Positions 39,321 to 52,208 of a DNA stretch of 64,000 nt are shown in pieces (positions within the stretch are counted from its first letter, which is position 1; each line of letters begins with the position of its first letter). This stretch comes from Galaxea fascicularis (taxonomy: Eukaryota > Cnidaria > Anthozoa > Scleractinia > Euphylliidae): positions 26,555,878 through 26,619,877 of the forward strand of contig OX419343.1 in NCBI GenBank assembly GCA_948470475.1. Reading direction: 5' to 3'. A program made the translations under genes and the position numbers. The notes beneath the pieces are model-generated. The model had not been told where the DNA came from. It saw nothing but the letters and a program-made list of their open reading frames with translations, and did no database searches.

Positions 39321-42300
39321 TTTAAAACTTATCAATGATTGTCAAGTTAAAGTTAAAATATTTCAGGGTGACATTCTCAGAAAATGCATTTGACATTTCC
39401 CCCCTCCATTAAAAGAGGGAATGAAACTTAAGATAAACACACGGCACTTCCACCCCACCTATTTTCCTCACATGAAAACTTCCATGTGTTCAGTATAAAA
39501 GCACTGAGTTCCCCTGTACCAGCTTGCCTTGTTTTGCTACACCTACTGACACTGTCTTTATTAAAATTATTTAACCAATAAGAGTGACCCTGTATGTTTA
39601 ATTTTTCCTCATAGTAATACTGCTGAATCAAACATTAAGGTTAAGGGAAAAAAGGAAGTGGTCAACAAGTAACAACAAGTCTTGATTGTTTATCAAATTC
39701 TCCTCATCATTACCACAGAAAATGTATGGAGAACATTGTGACGAATGTAAATGCTGCTAAAAGTTGAGGTTTAATGGGAAAACCATAGTTTTTCAATGTT
39801 GATTAAAAATTCTGTTTTCCAGACAATTTTCTATTCAAGATAATTCACCCATCTTAAGCTGTAACTACTGAATTATTAATATTTTTCAGCACCCAATTTT
39901 CATTTCACTTGTTTAATTGTTAGAAAAGAAGCAATAATTTTATTATCTGCAGAAGGTCATGACTTTTAATATTGCCTGCCATCACTTTTTGATAAACACA
40001 ATTTTTAGTGATTGATTCATTTTCAGAATTAATACAATAGATTAAAATATAATATATTAATTCATCATCATAATAATTATAATAATTTAGTTTAATAAAT
40101 TAGCTGGACAATATTATTCCTTTCATAGCAGTTTAGTTGGAAGTTGTCACAGTTATAAAATTTTTAGTTTGGACCACAATTGTCTGATGCAGAGTGATTA
40201 ATTTTTACATTCATCAAATATAATCATGTTGAGCCATGAATGGACACTCTTATGATTATCTTTACATTTGCCCAACATCCAATATTTGGAGATCACCACG
40301 CATATACTAGCAATCTTACTTTCCATATTTTTAAGATATGATCACAAGCTGTTAAGAAAAGATTTAAACAACTGTCAAATGTTTGCTAACAAGAACATCT
40401 CCAAAGGACACTTTGTTGGTGAGCCAACTGGCCATTCATTCTTTACCTTAAAGTATGCATGGCCTGGTTCCCATACACCACAGGAGAACAGATCTCATTA
40501 TTATCTACGATAACACTCAGTGTTCACAACAATGTCTGGTTCAGTTTAGAGGCCTTGGTTATTTTAAAATGCTGACTTGAGGTATAAAAGTCATGTTTAC
40601 ATTACCTTCAAAATTAAAAATGTGAAAGCTATTATGTACATATTAATTTACTCTTATGGGTGGCTATTTTCCCAAAATTATATGCTTCAAATAGAATAAA
40701 AGATACTAGAGGTGTCAAATGTATTGTAAATCAGTGCTAGCGCCATAAGCCACAACAGCATACAGTAGGGGTTGTCAGTGCTGTTTTCATTGGTAACAGG
40801 ACAGGAGAAAAGAGGATAATACTTACACTTGTAATATATGCAATGTACAGTGTTAAAAAGTGCAACAAGACATTGAGTTCAATGTTATCATTTTACTGGA
40901 TAGCATACGTTTTAAGTAAAATTGATTTGCAAAATTTACTTGTTCTATTGTTTTGTTGGAGCCTTACCCACCCCTCTCCCGATCCCTCTTAACTATTACC
41001 CAACAGGCCTTCCTTCCTTGGTACATTTACTTCCAGCAAATTGCACCTTACATTCTACAGACAGCAAAAGTGGAACATATAAAAGATTTGATTTCGTTTA
41101 TTTACACACTCAGTAGGCCTCACTTTACAATTTGTGGTCCAAAATGTTATTAAAAAATAAGTTTAAGCCTCGAATAAATTACGTGTATTAATAACACGGC
41201 CAGGAAAGTCATCATGCAACACAATTCAGTATTCTCAGAAAGAAAAAGGTTATTAGCAAGGAGATCCACTGCATATGGGTTGAAGACAGTGTCTACATGT
41301 GCACCTGTAACTTGATGGCTTAAGCTAGCTGAAGATCTGAGAGATCCTTTTCACAGTCAGATATTGATCTTGACTCTCAAGTGGCTTCAACATACCATTA
41401 GTGCAAATGCAAATCTGATCCACCATAATACTGATGCAACTCATGACCTATGCGGTGAAGTTTCCTATCAACCCATAAGCTAGAATTCTACCAGTGTCTT
41501 TAGGTATTGATAAAGATCACAGGATTGGTTGTACAGTAGTCAGCACATGCCACAATACAGTCTGTCAGCTTTGTTTTTATCTGACAGTATTGGAACAGGA
41601 CAACAGTATAATGCCATGTAAAAATATCACATGCTACTGACCATCAAAATATCAATATATTACTATGCATAAAATAACTATTTCATTCACACACTAAGGA
41701 CTAATTCTGCATAGTACCAGAATGGGGTTGTATTGCCCAGGAACACACCAGATGCAAGCCTTTGGCACTTGTCGTGCAATCCATCCTTTTCTAACCAGTT
41801 TATGGTACCAGTGAGCGACTGTCTATTTTCCCTGTAAAAAATTGAAAAGACCTGTTCATGCACAAGTTCTCTGAGCCAACAGAGTGGTGTTTCCATTCCC
41901 CTTTTGAGTAGCAGCATTGGTTGGAATAATTATTACAGTATTTTAAAGCTGAGCTGGGACAACTGGGGTCATGAAAAGCTCCCCAGGAAAACAACTTGTA
42001 GTCAGTACAATATAAAACATGATTATTTAAGGGAGGTACCCTTCTATGGCCGTCAAGTCTCTGAAACACTGATAATCATAGCATGCCTGACAATATTGAT
42101 ACACCGTCTAATTACCCTGATTCAGGGACCAAAGGTGTGCCATCCCCCATGTGGAAAAATTCCAAACTTCTTCAACACAAAACCAGGGTCAAGCTCATGC
42201 TGTATGCCAGGTTTTAAAATCCAGCTGAATTAAGTTTGGAATGCAGTAATGGTTTCAGAGTCTTTGTAGCACCCACCCTCCCCTGGGTTCAAGTGCATGA

Positions 42301-43140
42301 CAAATGAAGACTTCAGTTGGGAAAAAAAGGGTGTGAGTAAATTTGGCCTTTCAGTCTAAATTTCTCTAACAGCATTGGCCTAGTTACACTTTGGAAACTT
42401 ACACAGGGTTCTCAGTAGTTTTTTTTTGTCAGACGGCCCAGAAATACTAAAGGCAGCTAAACTTCAGCCCAGAGGCACACAAAGACAAATTTCACAGCTA
42501 GCACAGGCAGCGGAATTCGCCGGTTGCCAGCTACTACTGAGAACCCTGCTTACTTATACATGTACATGTAGGTCTGTATTTTGAAGTCGCTATAGCAGGG
42601 GTTTGATACAAATAGGAAGGTACATATGGTATTCAAAATAATTATGTTGGCAACTTCCCCTGTTTTGGCTTCCCTTTTCCTAATGGTGAAGGCACTGAAC
42701 ATGTGCAGTGTATATGGTAATTATAAGTAAGCAACTTTATTTAACCTGGTTAGCCCATTCAGCTGTGTGGCTGGTATGCATAGGGGCCCTACGAAAATAC
42801 ATTTCCACTCAAAATAATGTGAGTTACCACCCTCTGACTTGAGAGACGAGAGTCTGACATCTTGAGTTGATAGTCTCATCTCACAAGAAGCAAAAAAAAC
42901 TAAGTACAAAGGTTCACCATCTCACGTAAAGCTGTTGTGGCAATCATGCAAGAACAATGGCAAATCAACCTGTTTGAATTACAGGGGAAGTTGAATTATA
43001 TGTGTTCACCATCATTCATATGCATAAATGTAATAAATATGTATCTAAATTTGATAAAAATCTAAAAGTCTAAATTTGAAGTCTAAGAATCAAATTTTGA
43101 TGAATTGGTGAGTGACTTTTGCAAATTGCATCTTTCTCAA
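39321..43140. other. GLI 3' region and spacer
   Basis: AT-rich sequence. An AATAAA at 40094-40099 could serve GLI polyadenylation. A TIR element lies at 42404-42548. Overlapping short frames on both strands at 41687-42233 show no motif, and I see no supported exon. Confidence 0.5.
42404..42548. repeat. MITE-like element with CAGGGTTCTCAGTAG ends
   Basis: The left end CAGGGTTCTCAGTAGTT and right end ACTACTGAGAACCCTG are inverted repeats of about 16 bases around a noncoding interior. Confidence 0.7.
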
Positions 43141-44844
43141 CTAACCTGTGAAGACTGATGGGTTTTGTCGAAGAGGAGGGGTGTTCCTTCGAAAACCAAA
43201 GGGACCATGCCATCCATCAAAAGGAGGAATATTTTCCATGAACATTCCATGACCTCCAATTTGAGCTTTTGAATACCCTTAAACAGATGGAATAAAAAAA
43301 TACAACAATTGTTATTACTAATCCTCAATCAAACTCCACAATAATTATTATTAACCCCCAAAATATTAGTCCACCATGTAAGGTTTTAGCCAGACGGGTG
43401 TGCACCCTGTGAACACCCACTTTTAAAAGAAATTCAAAGAAAATACACTTAATAATTCTATGGGGAAACATGCCTCATGAATGCCCAGTTTCTAATGTCT
43501 GGCTAAAAGCTTGCTGCCATGCAGTCATCAACTACAACACAACACATCTTGTAAGTGCTGCAAACATTTGACATATTTCTACGCTTTCAGTCAATAGGAA
43601 AGAAAGGAAGACTACACTATTTTTGTTGCTGAAAAGCCTTATTTAAAGGAGCTCCAATAAAATATACTGTATATATGTTATGCTCACTAAACAAACTTGC
43701 TTACCAGCCCCAGCACTGTTGCGAAGCTTGATATAGGTACCCATCATTCCTTTGTCATAAAATTTGTCCATTTGCTTGCCAGTTATTGAGTCACCAGGAG
43801 GTACCTAAAAAACGAAAGTCATTTATTAATGTGAGTGCAAAATGTCTTTGATTTGGAATCCAGGACACACTGTTGGAGAATAATAATCATGTAATGTAGA
43901 ATAATAATCATGTAATTTAGAATATTAATTATGTAGTGTGATTCGCTGTTATTGGACCATGTGACACTCTCTAGGGTATTGCACGTGCTCCTCGATTGCG
44001 TAACCTTTCTCTCTTTTTCTCGCTTCGTAGCTTATATTTATTCAGTTCAGCTTGTAACGTTGTTCGGTTCGGTACGGTTCGGTTCAGTTCAGATTAAAGA
44101 TGCTTTCTTAATACACACTTTACTGACCACCATGGATACCCAATATTATTTTGCAAATCTGAACTAAAAATTTCTTAATTTAAATTTAAAAAAATAGATA
44201 CCCAATTTTCAATTTCTACTTAAAACTATAACCAACACCGTACAAAATTTTGCCAAATTTTGCAACAGTCGCATGCCTAAAACCAGGATGGGGGGTGGGG
44301 GGGAGGAGGTGAAGGCAGCTTTGAATTGGAATGTTACATATGTGTGCCGTGTACAACAATCATGAATAGTCAAACGCATGTAAGCTTGGGGCTGAGCGAG
44401 TGGCCCTTATATTAACTTCGACTTGTTCACTGATCACATACACAGCGTAGGGTTTGTGTAGTGCAAATTCTTGTCAGGTCTTACGGTGTACAGTGTAACT
44501 CTATGAAACTTAATTAGTTTACAGTAGTATGTGCCAGTCACTGTCTTTTTTACTTTGATAAATAGCCGTATACTTCTAATTTTTACCTGCTCTGTCTTTT
44601 TCAAAAGCTTTTGGACCACAGGCTTCTCAAAATAACCTTTAGCGTGCTTGTCCGTTTGAGCATTGTACGGTGGAATGGCAGTCGCCATTTTTGGATTCGC
44701 TCGGCCGGAATCGTCCGAAAGCGTACTGACCGCGATTGAATCGAGGACAAATCCTTTCTCTTGTCTTGCTTTTTGTTCTGGCGTTAGTGAAGGTGGTCCA
44801 TATTTCGCAAACCGCCCCAGTTTATACTCTTGTTGCTGTTGCAT
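43141..44844 (-). CDS. Small protein resembling vertebrate C17orf98
   Basis: Exons on the minus strand: 44844-44587, 43804-43705 and 43277-43141, giving 164 residues with consistent phases. The start is the ATG at 44844 (MQQQQEYKLGRFAKYG). Recognisable stretches are EKGFVLDSIAVST, ATAIPPYNAQTDKHAKGYF, LLKKTEQ and FRRNTPPLRQNPSVF. From memory these align in order with the uncharacterised human protein C17orf98; I could not check this. There is no signal peptide, TM helix or catalytic motif. The last exon reads to TAG at 43143-43141, but a GT donor (exon end 43146) sits just before it. A further short exon encoding the last few residues is therefore possible; I did not find one. A role in cilia or sperm is only a guess. 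Confidence 0.75.
43873..44115. repeat. Possible LTR-like or simple-repeat-bearing insertion
   Basis: The stretch runs from a repeated AATAATCATGTAAT block through TGTAGTGTGATTCGC to a CGGTTCGGTACGGTTCGGTT array and ATTAAAGATGC. The order (TGT start, pyrimidine tract, ATTAAA signal) is compatible with a solo LTR. Without a matching partner or target duplication this is weak. Confidence 0.25.
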
Positions 44845-45512
44845 CTTGTTTTTCACTGTTGTGTTAACAGCCAGAGTGATTCTCTTGTTCCTGCAAGGTT
44901 ACCAAGGGAAATGCTATGGTTGTCAAGGTAGATCACGTGACTCAACTGGACAAAAGGCAGGATAAAGGGAGTTTTAGACAACAAAATAATAAATACATAA
45001 AAACAAAATTAAAAACTGACAAATGTCTTTCTCAACGAGAGAAAAAAAAGCTACATATAAATATGCAGTTGTGTCATATTACCCATTTGAATCTGCCCCG
45101 TCTCCATCGTTTTTGACTGAATTCCCTGGTTTACTTTCAGGGTTACTGTGTAACATTTTTTAATCGTGAAAGAAACTGTGAAAGGAGAGAAATTGCTCCT
45201 TTACTCGTTTACTCGAAGCCCAATTAGAAGTTATAATGAGGGGAGAATTGCAACTTTTGTGACGTCATCATGCGATAAGCTAATTATGACTGATTACTGG
45301 AGCTTATTATGACAGTGTTCTAATAGCTTAGAGACCGAAAAGATTTCTTATAAAGTATATTTTAAAAATTAATTTAAAATATTCAAGATTAATGAAGCAA
45401 TCCTTATTTGGGAATCGGGGAAACGTCGACAGACTTCACTCGGTCGCAGTGTGTTGAAACGAGACTGGAACGAGTTTCATGTTCCGCCATGCTGAAATTT
45501 TGAGCGAGCAAG

Positions 45513-45707
45513 ATGTTTTCTTTGGCGAGGGGAATTTTGAGCAATTTTCGCCAATCTGGCCTTGCCTACACCCTTATGACTGTAAGAACTTACAAAGTAC
45601 GAAGTGCTGTGAGGCTTTTGTGTTCTGGATGCAAATTTGTGAAAAGAAAAGGACGTCTACGTGTAATATGCAAGAACAAGAAAACTCACAAGCAGAAACA
45701 AGCTTGA
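45513..45707 (+). CDS. MRPL36: Mitochondrial ribosomal protein bL36m
   Basis: Single-exon frame of 64 residues. The C-terminal part, from [19 protein letters not shown] through [13 protein letters not shown] to [10 protein letters not shown], carries the bL36 hallmarks: a basic start, a C-x2-C pair, a third Cys in VIC and a following His (C-x2-C...C-x4-H zinc knuckle), and the terminal basic H-K-Q-K-Q. The first ~22 residues ([14 protein letters not shown]) are basic, hydroxylated and free of acidic residues, as in a mitochondrial targeting presequence. bL36 is a small component of the large ribosomal subunit; this copy would serve mitoribosomes. It is divergent from the C17orf98-like gene, about 670 bases apart. 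An AATAAA at 46143-46148 may be its polyadenylation signal. An overlapping frame from 45479 in another phase is a shadow. Confidence 0.9.
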   Translation: MFSLARGILSNFRQSGLAYTLMTVRTYKVRSAVRLLCSGCKFVKRKGRLRVICKNKKTHKQKQA

Positions 45708-45875
45708 TTAAGCTTACATGATCAGATTTAATTTTGTGGATTTTATGTCGACTGTCAATGTATGCTAACTGCTGGATTGGCCCTGATTGAGGAGGGAAGA
45801 CAGCACACTAGATGTCTGTACATAATTTGATACTGTGTTTAGGTTCATGGGTTGACTCGATCTCTTCACTCTTAC

Positions 45876-45995
45876 CTGAGGTATCTTGAATTTTAAAATC
45901 GCCGTTGGAACCGTAAGAGTGTGGCTGGTTACGCAATACACAAGCATTGGCTTGTAACCATCTGGCCCTACAAATGATGTCCAGTCACTCAGTGA
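45876..45995 (-). CDS. Orphan internal exon (40 codons), gene unknown
   Basis: On the minus strand, a CTGTTTTTACAG acceptor, exactly 40 open phase-0 codons and a perfect CAG/GTAAGA donor make a textbook internal exon. It reads SLSDWTSFVGPDGY ... MLVYCVTSHTLTVPTAI ... LKFKIPQ. I found no neighbouring exon in frame on either side, and the first exon of the C17orf98-like gene lies about 1 kb further along the same strand. It could be an upstream or alternative exon of that gene, a member of a gene whose other exons I missed, or an intronic relic. I do not recognise the peptide. Confidence 0.45.
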
Positions 45996-45999
45996 CTGT

Positions 46000-47689
46000 A
46001 AAAACAGACTTTTGACAAGATCAGCAAGAGATCAACAGACATGTGCACATCATTTTTTTCACAAAGCAAGGTTCTATTATATATTATTTGTCTTTCATCT
46101 CAGGTTGTATTCATATCTAAAGTATGTTTTGAATGTTAGTACAATAAAGTAGAAGTTATCGCGTGCACTGGCTGCAATCACAGGGTTATTGTTTCCTCAT
46201 AAGCTTTCGATGCTCCCATGAAGAAAAAAAACTCAATAGGATAAAGCTTCTACATTGGAGTGTTTATTTTAAAACACTGTACACACTTCCAAACTCAAAA
46301 TTCAATTGCCAAAATCACACATACTCTTGAATATATTATATCAGTATGCAACATGAATAGATTATTCTCTAAATGTTTTCCAATTCTTACATGAGATGTA
46401 ATGATGTAAGCTAATTGACTAGCACAATGTAATGTCATGTTACAACAGTAATGCATGGTGCACTTCTGGTCAGCAGTAGAATGGTAATACAACAAAAAGG
46501 AAGACTGAATCTTTGGTAAAAATGTGCCTTTTTATAATTTACTTTATGTTTCAACTTTTTATCTTCTTTGAATCCCTTGCATCTAAATATGTGATATGAG
46601 TTAAGATTATATGTTGACAATGGACAATAGCCTACTTGTAGGCGGTAGTTTGTGAGAAGCCCAGCAAACCCAGTCGCCCTAATGGACGAGTTGGTGGAAA
46701 ATCTGGGACAGGTAACAAAGCACCGGGAGAGGTGTCACTTGTCCCAGATCTTTCACTAACTCATCCAAAATGGTGACCGAATTTGCCGGGCTTTGAACTC
46801 TCGCGTGTATACAAACTACTGCCTGCCAGCAGGCTAAATGAACAAGGGAGGTTTTAATCCTTAGGGTTGGTTTGTTCTAGAGCCATTTGCGATTAAAATA
46901 TAGACACACAAATGACATCATGACCTGATGAAAGAGAAAAACAAATTATGAATAAAGTGTTGCATACATGCACTTTGAAGGTGCACAGAGGTAGAGGATG
47001 TGGAAACATAATTATCAAGAACATTGGCCACACAAGTTGCCTGTGGCTCCTAGCATACTCTCTTCTTATCATCTGTACCTTCTTAGAGCACTTATGAATC
47101 TACTGTTCAATCACTATGAATAGCACAAGGGCCTGTTTGAACATCTTTTTACACAAAGCAGTCTGACTTCTTTTGTGGGAAATCACTTAGAATGTCATAG
47201 GGCTCTGACAACAAGGAAGCTATTTACAGCTATTTAGAAGGAGGTGAGGTAACTTACGCACTAAGGTTTCCACAGCAGCTGAGTCAACATTTTAACAGGC
47301 TTTCAAGAAAAATTTACCCAAAACAACTCAAGTTACTCTGCAGTTCACTTAAAGAATGACACAATGAAAAACAGCTTCAATGGAATCTCCGTTTAGGGGA
47401 CTCCCTGGCAAGTATCCAAGAGAAGTGTCTCCTTGATAGAGGTGTCCCTCCCCAATAGAGGTAAAAGATACAAGGATTATGTAAGGATATTTGTTTTTTC
47501 AAGAGAGGTGTCCCAAGGGAGAGGTTTCACTGTCCTCACTTCAACCTTGATAGTGTCAGATTTGCAGGCTATTCAGCATGCGTAACACGCACTGCCCGTC
47601 ACTGCCCCACTTGGTGTGACCCCTTCTCCATCCCGGAAAGTGTTAGTTTGTTGTAGTCACCAATCCTCTCTCGACTACTAAGATTCAAT
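46000..47689. other. Spacer without supported exons
   Basis: It holds a fold-back element (46628-46837) and a fragment (46875-46925) that resembles 36130-36180. Short frames have no support. Confidence 0.5.
46628..46837. repeat. Long fold-back element
   Basis: Left arm TAGCCTACTTGTAGGCGGTA continues through GATGAG/GACGAG-like text to ATCTGGGACA. The right arm is its diverged reverse complement ending GCCTGCCAGCAGGCTA. Arms are about 90 bases. Confidence 0.75.
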
Positions 47690-50600
47690 ATGGCGGGCAA
47701 AAACAACACGTGGGAGCCTTTAATTCAAATTTTAGGAAGACGTTTTCCAAATATAGCCCCGCAGATCGTCCCTGGAGCATATGACGCAAAAGAGGTACTA
47801 GCAGTTTTAAAAGTTTGAGTGTATACTTTACTTCAAACCAGGAATTTCTTTGTTTGGAAAGCACCCAGAAGAACATGAGCTTAATCATGCACTAGCTATA
47901 TTAAAAAACAGTGTGTCCGACTCAGTCAGTGTGCCGTGGAAAGTTTGATGAATAATTGAGTTAAGCTTTATTTTAAAGGTTCTTCAAGCTATTCAGGCTA
48001 GTCTGAAGAATTGTCCCGAAACAAGAATTGCAACAGGGGTGAGTACACCTTCAAATTAAAACCTATACACACATTCATACATAACCTTTATTATGGTGTC
48101 TATGCGTTCTAGCGCCACTTGGCACTATAATTACAACTCACCTGCTAACCTCTAAGCCCGTGCAAACACTCTCAACATTGTAAGACTTAACATGTTAGGG
48201 GCAAAATTTCCACACAGCCACATCTACATTAATAATTTTATTACACATGCCTTCTGCGACTCAAAACTCTATTAGCTTCTGGAAAAGGGTTAGTATGAGA
48301 GTGATGCATGTATAGTAATTTGTGAGTCTGTGCATAAATCTTCCCCTCCAGACTGTACCTCAATGTGGGTGGATTTAAGTCACACACTGGAAAATCACAC
48401 ACAAAGTCATGCTTTCAATGTGCCATCTTGTATTCTTGCTCCCAGAATCCCTTAGTAGTGTTGGTTACACAGGCAACCCACTCACTTCAAACATCTAACA
48501 ACAAGCAACACCCAACATGGCATTCAAATGTTTCCAATATGTTGGACCTAATAATATTGGATGTTGGGGTGCGTATGCACAGGCATTTCCCTTGCATCCC
48601 AGTCCTTCCCCTTCACCCCTTGCCATCCACTACTCATGCCTTACTCCTCAGCACTTGTCATTCCCTACTCCCCCTCACTCTTCACTCCTTTCTTTTCAAC
48701 TCTCACTTCTCATCCAGCATTCTTTTATTTCACAATGTTCTTATTTTGTACACTGAACTTGGAAAAATGTTGTAGTTTGTCCAACTGACAGAAAAACATT
48801 AATAAACGATCATCATTATTCATCTTTTACCTCAATTTACCCACTCACCATCTTGTTCATGCCATATTGTCAAACCTGTTATACTAACAATAATAAATAT
48901 TGCATTATGCATATTGTAGATATTTCTAATCCACATGTATTAAATTAGAATGACTCATGATAACTGGAGGTTAAAGGATCTGTCTTGCACTGTAGTTTAT
49001 ATTTGACTTTGATATTTAACTCTACCAAGGTTCGTTGCAAATGGTGTGGCAGAGGAGTCTTCAGTGACAGAGTCAAGGTGAGTTTTAGTCACTGGATTAA
49101 CAGGTTTTCAAAAGACAAAAAAATGGATGGAAAAAGAGGATAAAATGTCCACAAGTTTTGTTGTGTGTGCTGGATAAAGCCAGTGTTTTCTTTTGTGTAC
49201 TTATGAACCCACCAGGTTACAGGACAAAGGATTTTAACATGGGTTTTGGATTGGTCCAAGAAGGTGCTGAAAGTCAAAGGAGTTCAGGTTAGTTTATGGC
49301 AAGAAGTGTTACTGAGGACTGTGAGATTTTACACAATTTCACCATCTTCATAAAGTTTTCCATAACATAGTTGAATAGAGTCACTGTAATAAGTTATTTA
49401 TCCTTCACATTCCAATGTTCAAAACAACTTTGAAGAGAAAATAAAAATATAAAAAAGTGTAAAAGGGGGTAGTTTCTAAAGAAACTGTGGTGCTGTGCCA
49501 TTGTGGGAGTTATTCACAAGCATTTGATTTTATCAATGGAGTTGATAATGTAAATTGACCACCGTATAGGGATTCTAAAGCTAAAAAAAGTGCAACTTTG
49601 TAAACATGTGCAGTGTATCTTTTCACTTTACAGTTTTGCTGTGACGACTGTTATTTGCTCTTGGATCTCAAAAGACTGCTTAATTTTTTTCTGACATTGG
49701 ATAATTCCACAGATAACACCAAGGTAACTGACAGTGTGCATTTAAATCAGATCACAGATTTTTTTTATTGTACACCAAGAGAATATTTAGGTCGGGCTAT
49801 TTGAGTAATGTAATTTGCTCTCTTTGTTTCCCTTTGTAGCTTTATTCTCTTGCATCTCATTTCTGCCAAGTAAATGGACACACATCGCAATCAGGAGAAG
49901 ATGATGTCAAATTACTGCAACAAGCAGTGACTATCATTCACTCACTTCATCTGCTTACAAAGTAAGTTATGTTTTGCAGCACACTTAATGCTCAATAGTT
50001 CATGAAAACATACAAAGGGGAAAGGTAAATTAAACACCACATTATTTAAGCCATCCTTAAATGCACAATTATGTGTATTGGCTAGCAAAGTCCACCAGAT
50101 GTATTCACTTGTCATCTCAAATTATTATACAGAGGTTGTCTTTCAAACAAACAAGTTAATTCCATTCGCTTTGCATTAAATAAAAGCCAAAGGAAGCTCA
50201 CTGTAGTTCCAAAAAGTGTTGTCATCATGATGTATTATTTTTCATGGAATGTAATGGAAAAGCCAGAAATTTGTATGGAATTGACAAGTGGCGCGCTAAA
50301 TTTAGTTATAGTTGATGTACATGTAACAAATACAGAAGGAGAACAGGAGACCTTCTCACAGATTATTATCATGTGACTTGTGGTTTAATTAGTTTGGTTT
50401 TGCCACTAAGAGAGAAAACTTTTTTGTGCAATGGTTGACAACTTTGGTGCACAAGACCGTGCTCCTGTTGCCCGGGGTAGGGGGAGGACTCCCCAATAAA
50501 AGGCGGTGCTTTTTGGAAATTTTGAAAAGAACCCCTAAAAGGTATCGGAATCTCAACTAGCGGGCATGGCCCCCCAAAATTTTCAACATTTAAAGGTACC

Positions 50601-52125
50601 ACCACTTCAAATTCTTTTGGGGAAATCAATTTTAAAACACTAAATTAACCAATATGGACAAGTTTCAATAGTGATTTTTAAGAAGATAACGACATTTTTA
50701 ATTTTAAAAGACATGTTTCGATGTTGCCAACATCATCGTCAGTTACATAATATTTGAAAAACCGTTGGACTTTATGACAACTTAAAAATCACGATTTGCT
50801 TTCTGCTGTCTCGACCTTTAAGTTTCAATAGCAGTTAAGATGGTTAACCTTGACTCAATACCCTAAAAGGTACCGCGACAAATCTAACAGTGGTAATTTT
50901 AGGTTAAAGTACCCTAAGCGATACCAACCATTAATTTTACCCCCTAAAAGGCACGACCGGTCTTGTCGTGTATTTCATTGTCATTCTATTGTATGATATT
51001 CCAAAGTTAAACACTGATGTCCAAGCGTTTGCCTTTGTTTTGATCATAGAAGTCTTGCTGACTTAACAGTACAAGGACCAACCGGAGAAAACATCACAAA
51101 AGAGTCAGTGGATAAACTGTTGAAAAGTATATTGCCTCAGGATACTGGTTCAGTAAGCAGCTCCACACCAAAGGTAAAGAGAAAGAAAATTGAAGAGACA
51201 AGCTCGACGGAAGGCGAAAATATCTCACTTGTTGGATCGCATTCTACGTCGGTGAAAAAGGTTGAAAGCAGCGCAAAGAAAAAGAAGAAGAAAGTCGCGC
51301 ACGATTCTCTTACAAACGGACATCTTGACGGTGATCATACGGAAGGTGACGGACAGGAGGTAGGGCATTCTTCATTGGTGCGATTTTATGCTGTATTTTA
51401 TAGAGGGAAATTTTCAAGCAATAAAGCAAAAAATGGGTGAATAAATTTATATTGATAAAAGAGGTAACATACACTGTACTAAGGGTTCCTCTTACCGCGT
51501 CTTAAAGCTTAGCAGAATTTTACAAGATTTTTTGCAAAACTGATTTATCAGGGCTTTCAATAATATTTGTAGCAATTGTATGCCCCTGTGAAAGTAGGCG
51601 ACTTTGGCAATCGAAGCGGCCATTTAAAAGTTACATTTGCAAGTATTTGTTGACTAACATGACCAAGTACATGTAGCCGGTGACTCGATGACACGCAAAC
51701 GCCGGAGCCCCGACGGTAACCGGCTTCTATTGAAAGCCCTGCAGTCTAATTTGTTGGGCCAACAAAGTTAGAACGTTTAGCGATTCATGTTCGATGAAGT
51801 TAGTTTGTTCTCCATTTTTTGTTCGAATGCTTCGCATTTCACAGGCTCCCATGCCACCACGCCACTTAAACATTCTATTAAACGCGATAGTGACTCTTTC
51901 ACAAGCTGGACGTATCATCATCATCATCACCATCTTTATTATTATTAGACTTGTACTTATGTAGTATGGTACTTAACTAACTAATCAGCCAGTATAACGT
52001 TTCTTTTGCAGGATCTAACGAGGAAACAGCTCGTTTTGTCCGAGAAAAAGAAGAAATCCTCTGAAGGAAAAGTACAGAAACACAGGAAAAAGAGGCGGTC
52101 ACTTCCTGTCATGAAACTTGATTGA
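47690..52125 (+). CDS. Unassigned Lys-rich, probably nuclear protein with CxxC pairs, 8 exons
   Basis: Exons: 47690-47794, 47979-48038, 49030-49077, 49216-49287, 49634-49723, 49840-49961, 51050-51359 and 52012-52125, with continuous phases; about 306 residues. The start ATGGCGGGC follows an in-frame-free, GC-richer stretch. Residues 1-55 are mixed alpha-helical (WEPLIQILGRRFPNIAPQIV). Next comes a compact module with two cysteine pairs, CKWCGRGVFSDRV and FCCDDCYLLLDLKRLLNFFL, plausibly one zinc site (C-x2-C ... C-x2-C). The C-terminal third is low complexity with Lys tracts (KVKRKKIEE, AKKKKKKVAHD, KKKKSSEG, HRKKRRSLP) typical of nuclear or nucleolar signals. I do not recognise the family. 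Intron 6 holds transposon debris (50395-50960). Exon structure is well supported; function is unknown. Confidence 0.85.
50395..50960. repeat. Transposon debris in intron 6 of the Lys-rich gene
   Basis: The phrases ACCCCTAAAAGGTATCG, CCCTAAAAGGTACC and CCCCCTAAAAGGCACG recur at about 50530, 50870 and 50940, and GGTACCACCACTTC is nearby. They look like repeated internal motifs of one mobile element. No frame. Confidence 0.45.
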
Positions 52126-52208
52126 CAGGTTTGGTGATTTGTAGTTCGTAATCTCGATGAAGTGCAAATCTGCGATCATTGCTTGCGTTTGGAAAATTGA
52201 TGATGATT

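Noticed and set aside
41687..42233. Overlapping frames on both strands as coding
   Set aside because: No motif or splice support, and the frames on the two strands exclude each other.
48365..48788. Overlapping plus-strand frames, up to 136 residues
   Set aside because: Located in intron 2 of the Lys-rich gene within a pyrimidine-rich stretch, open in several frames because of low complexity.
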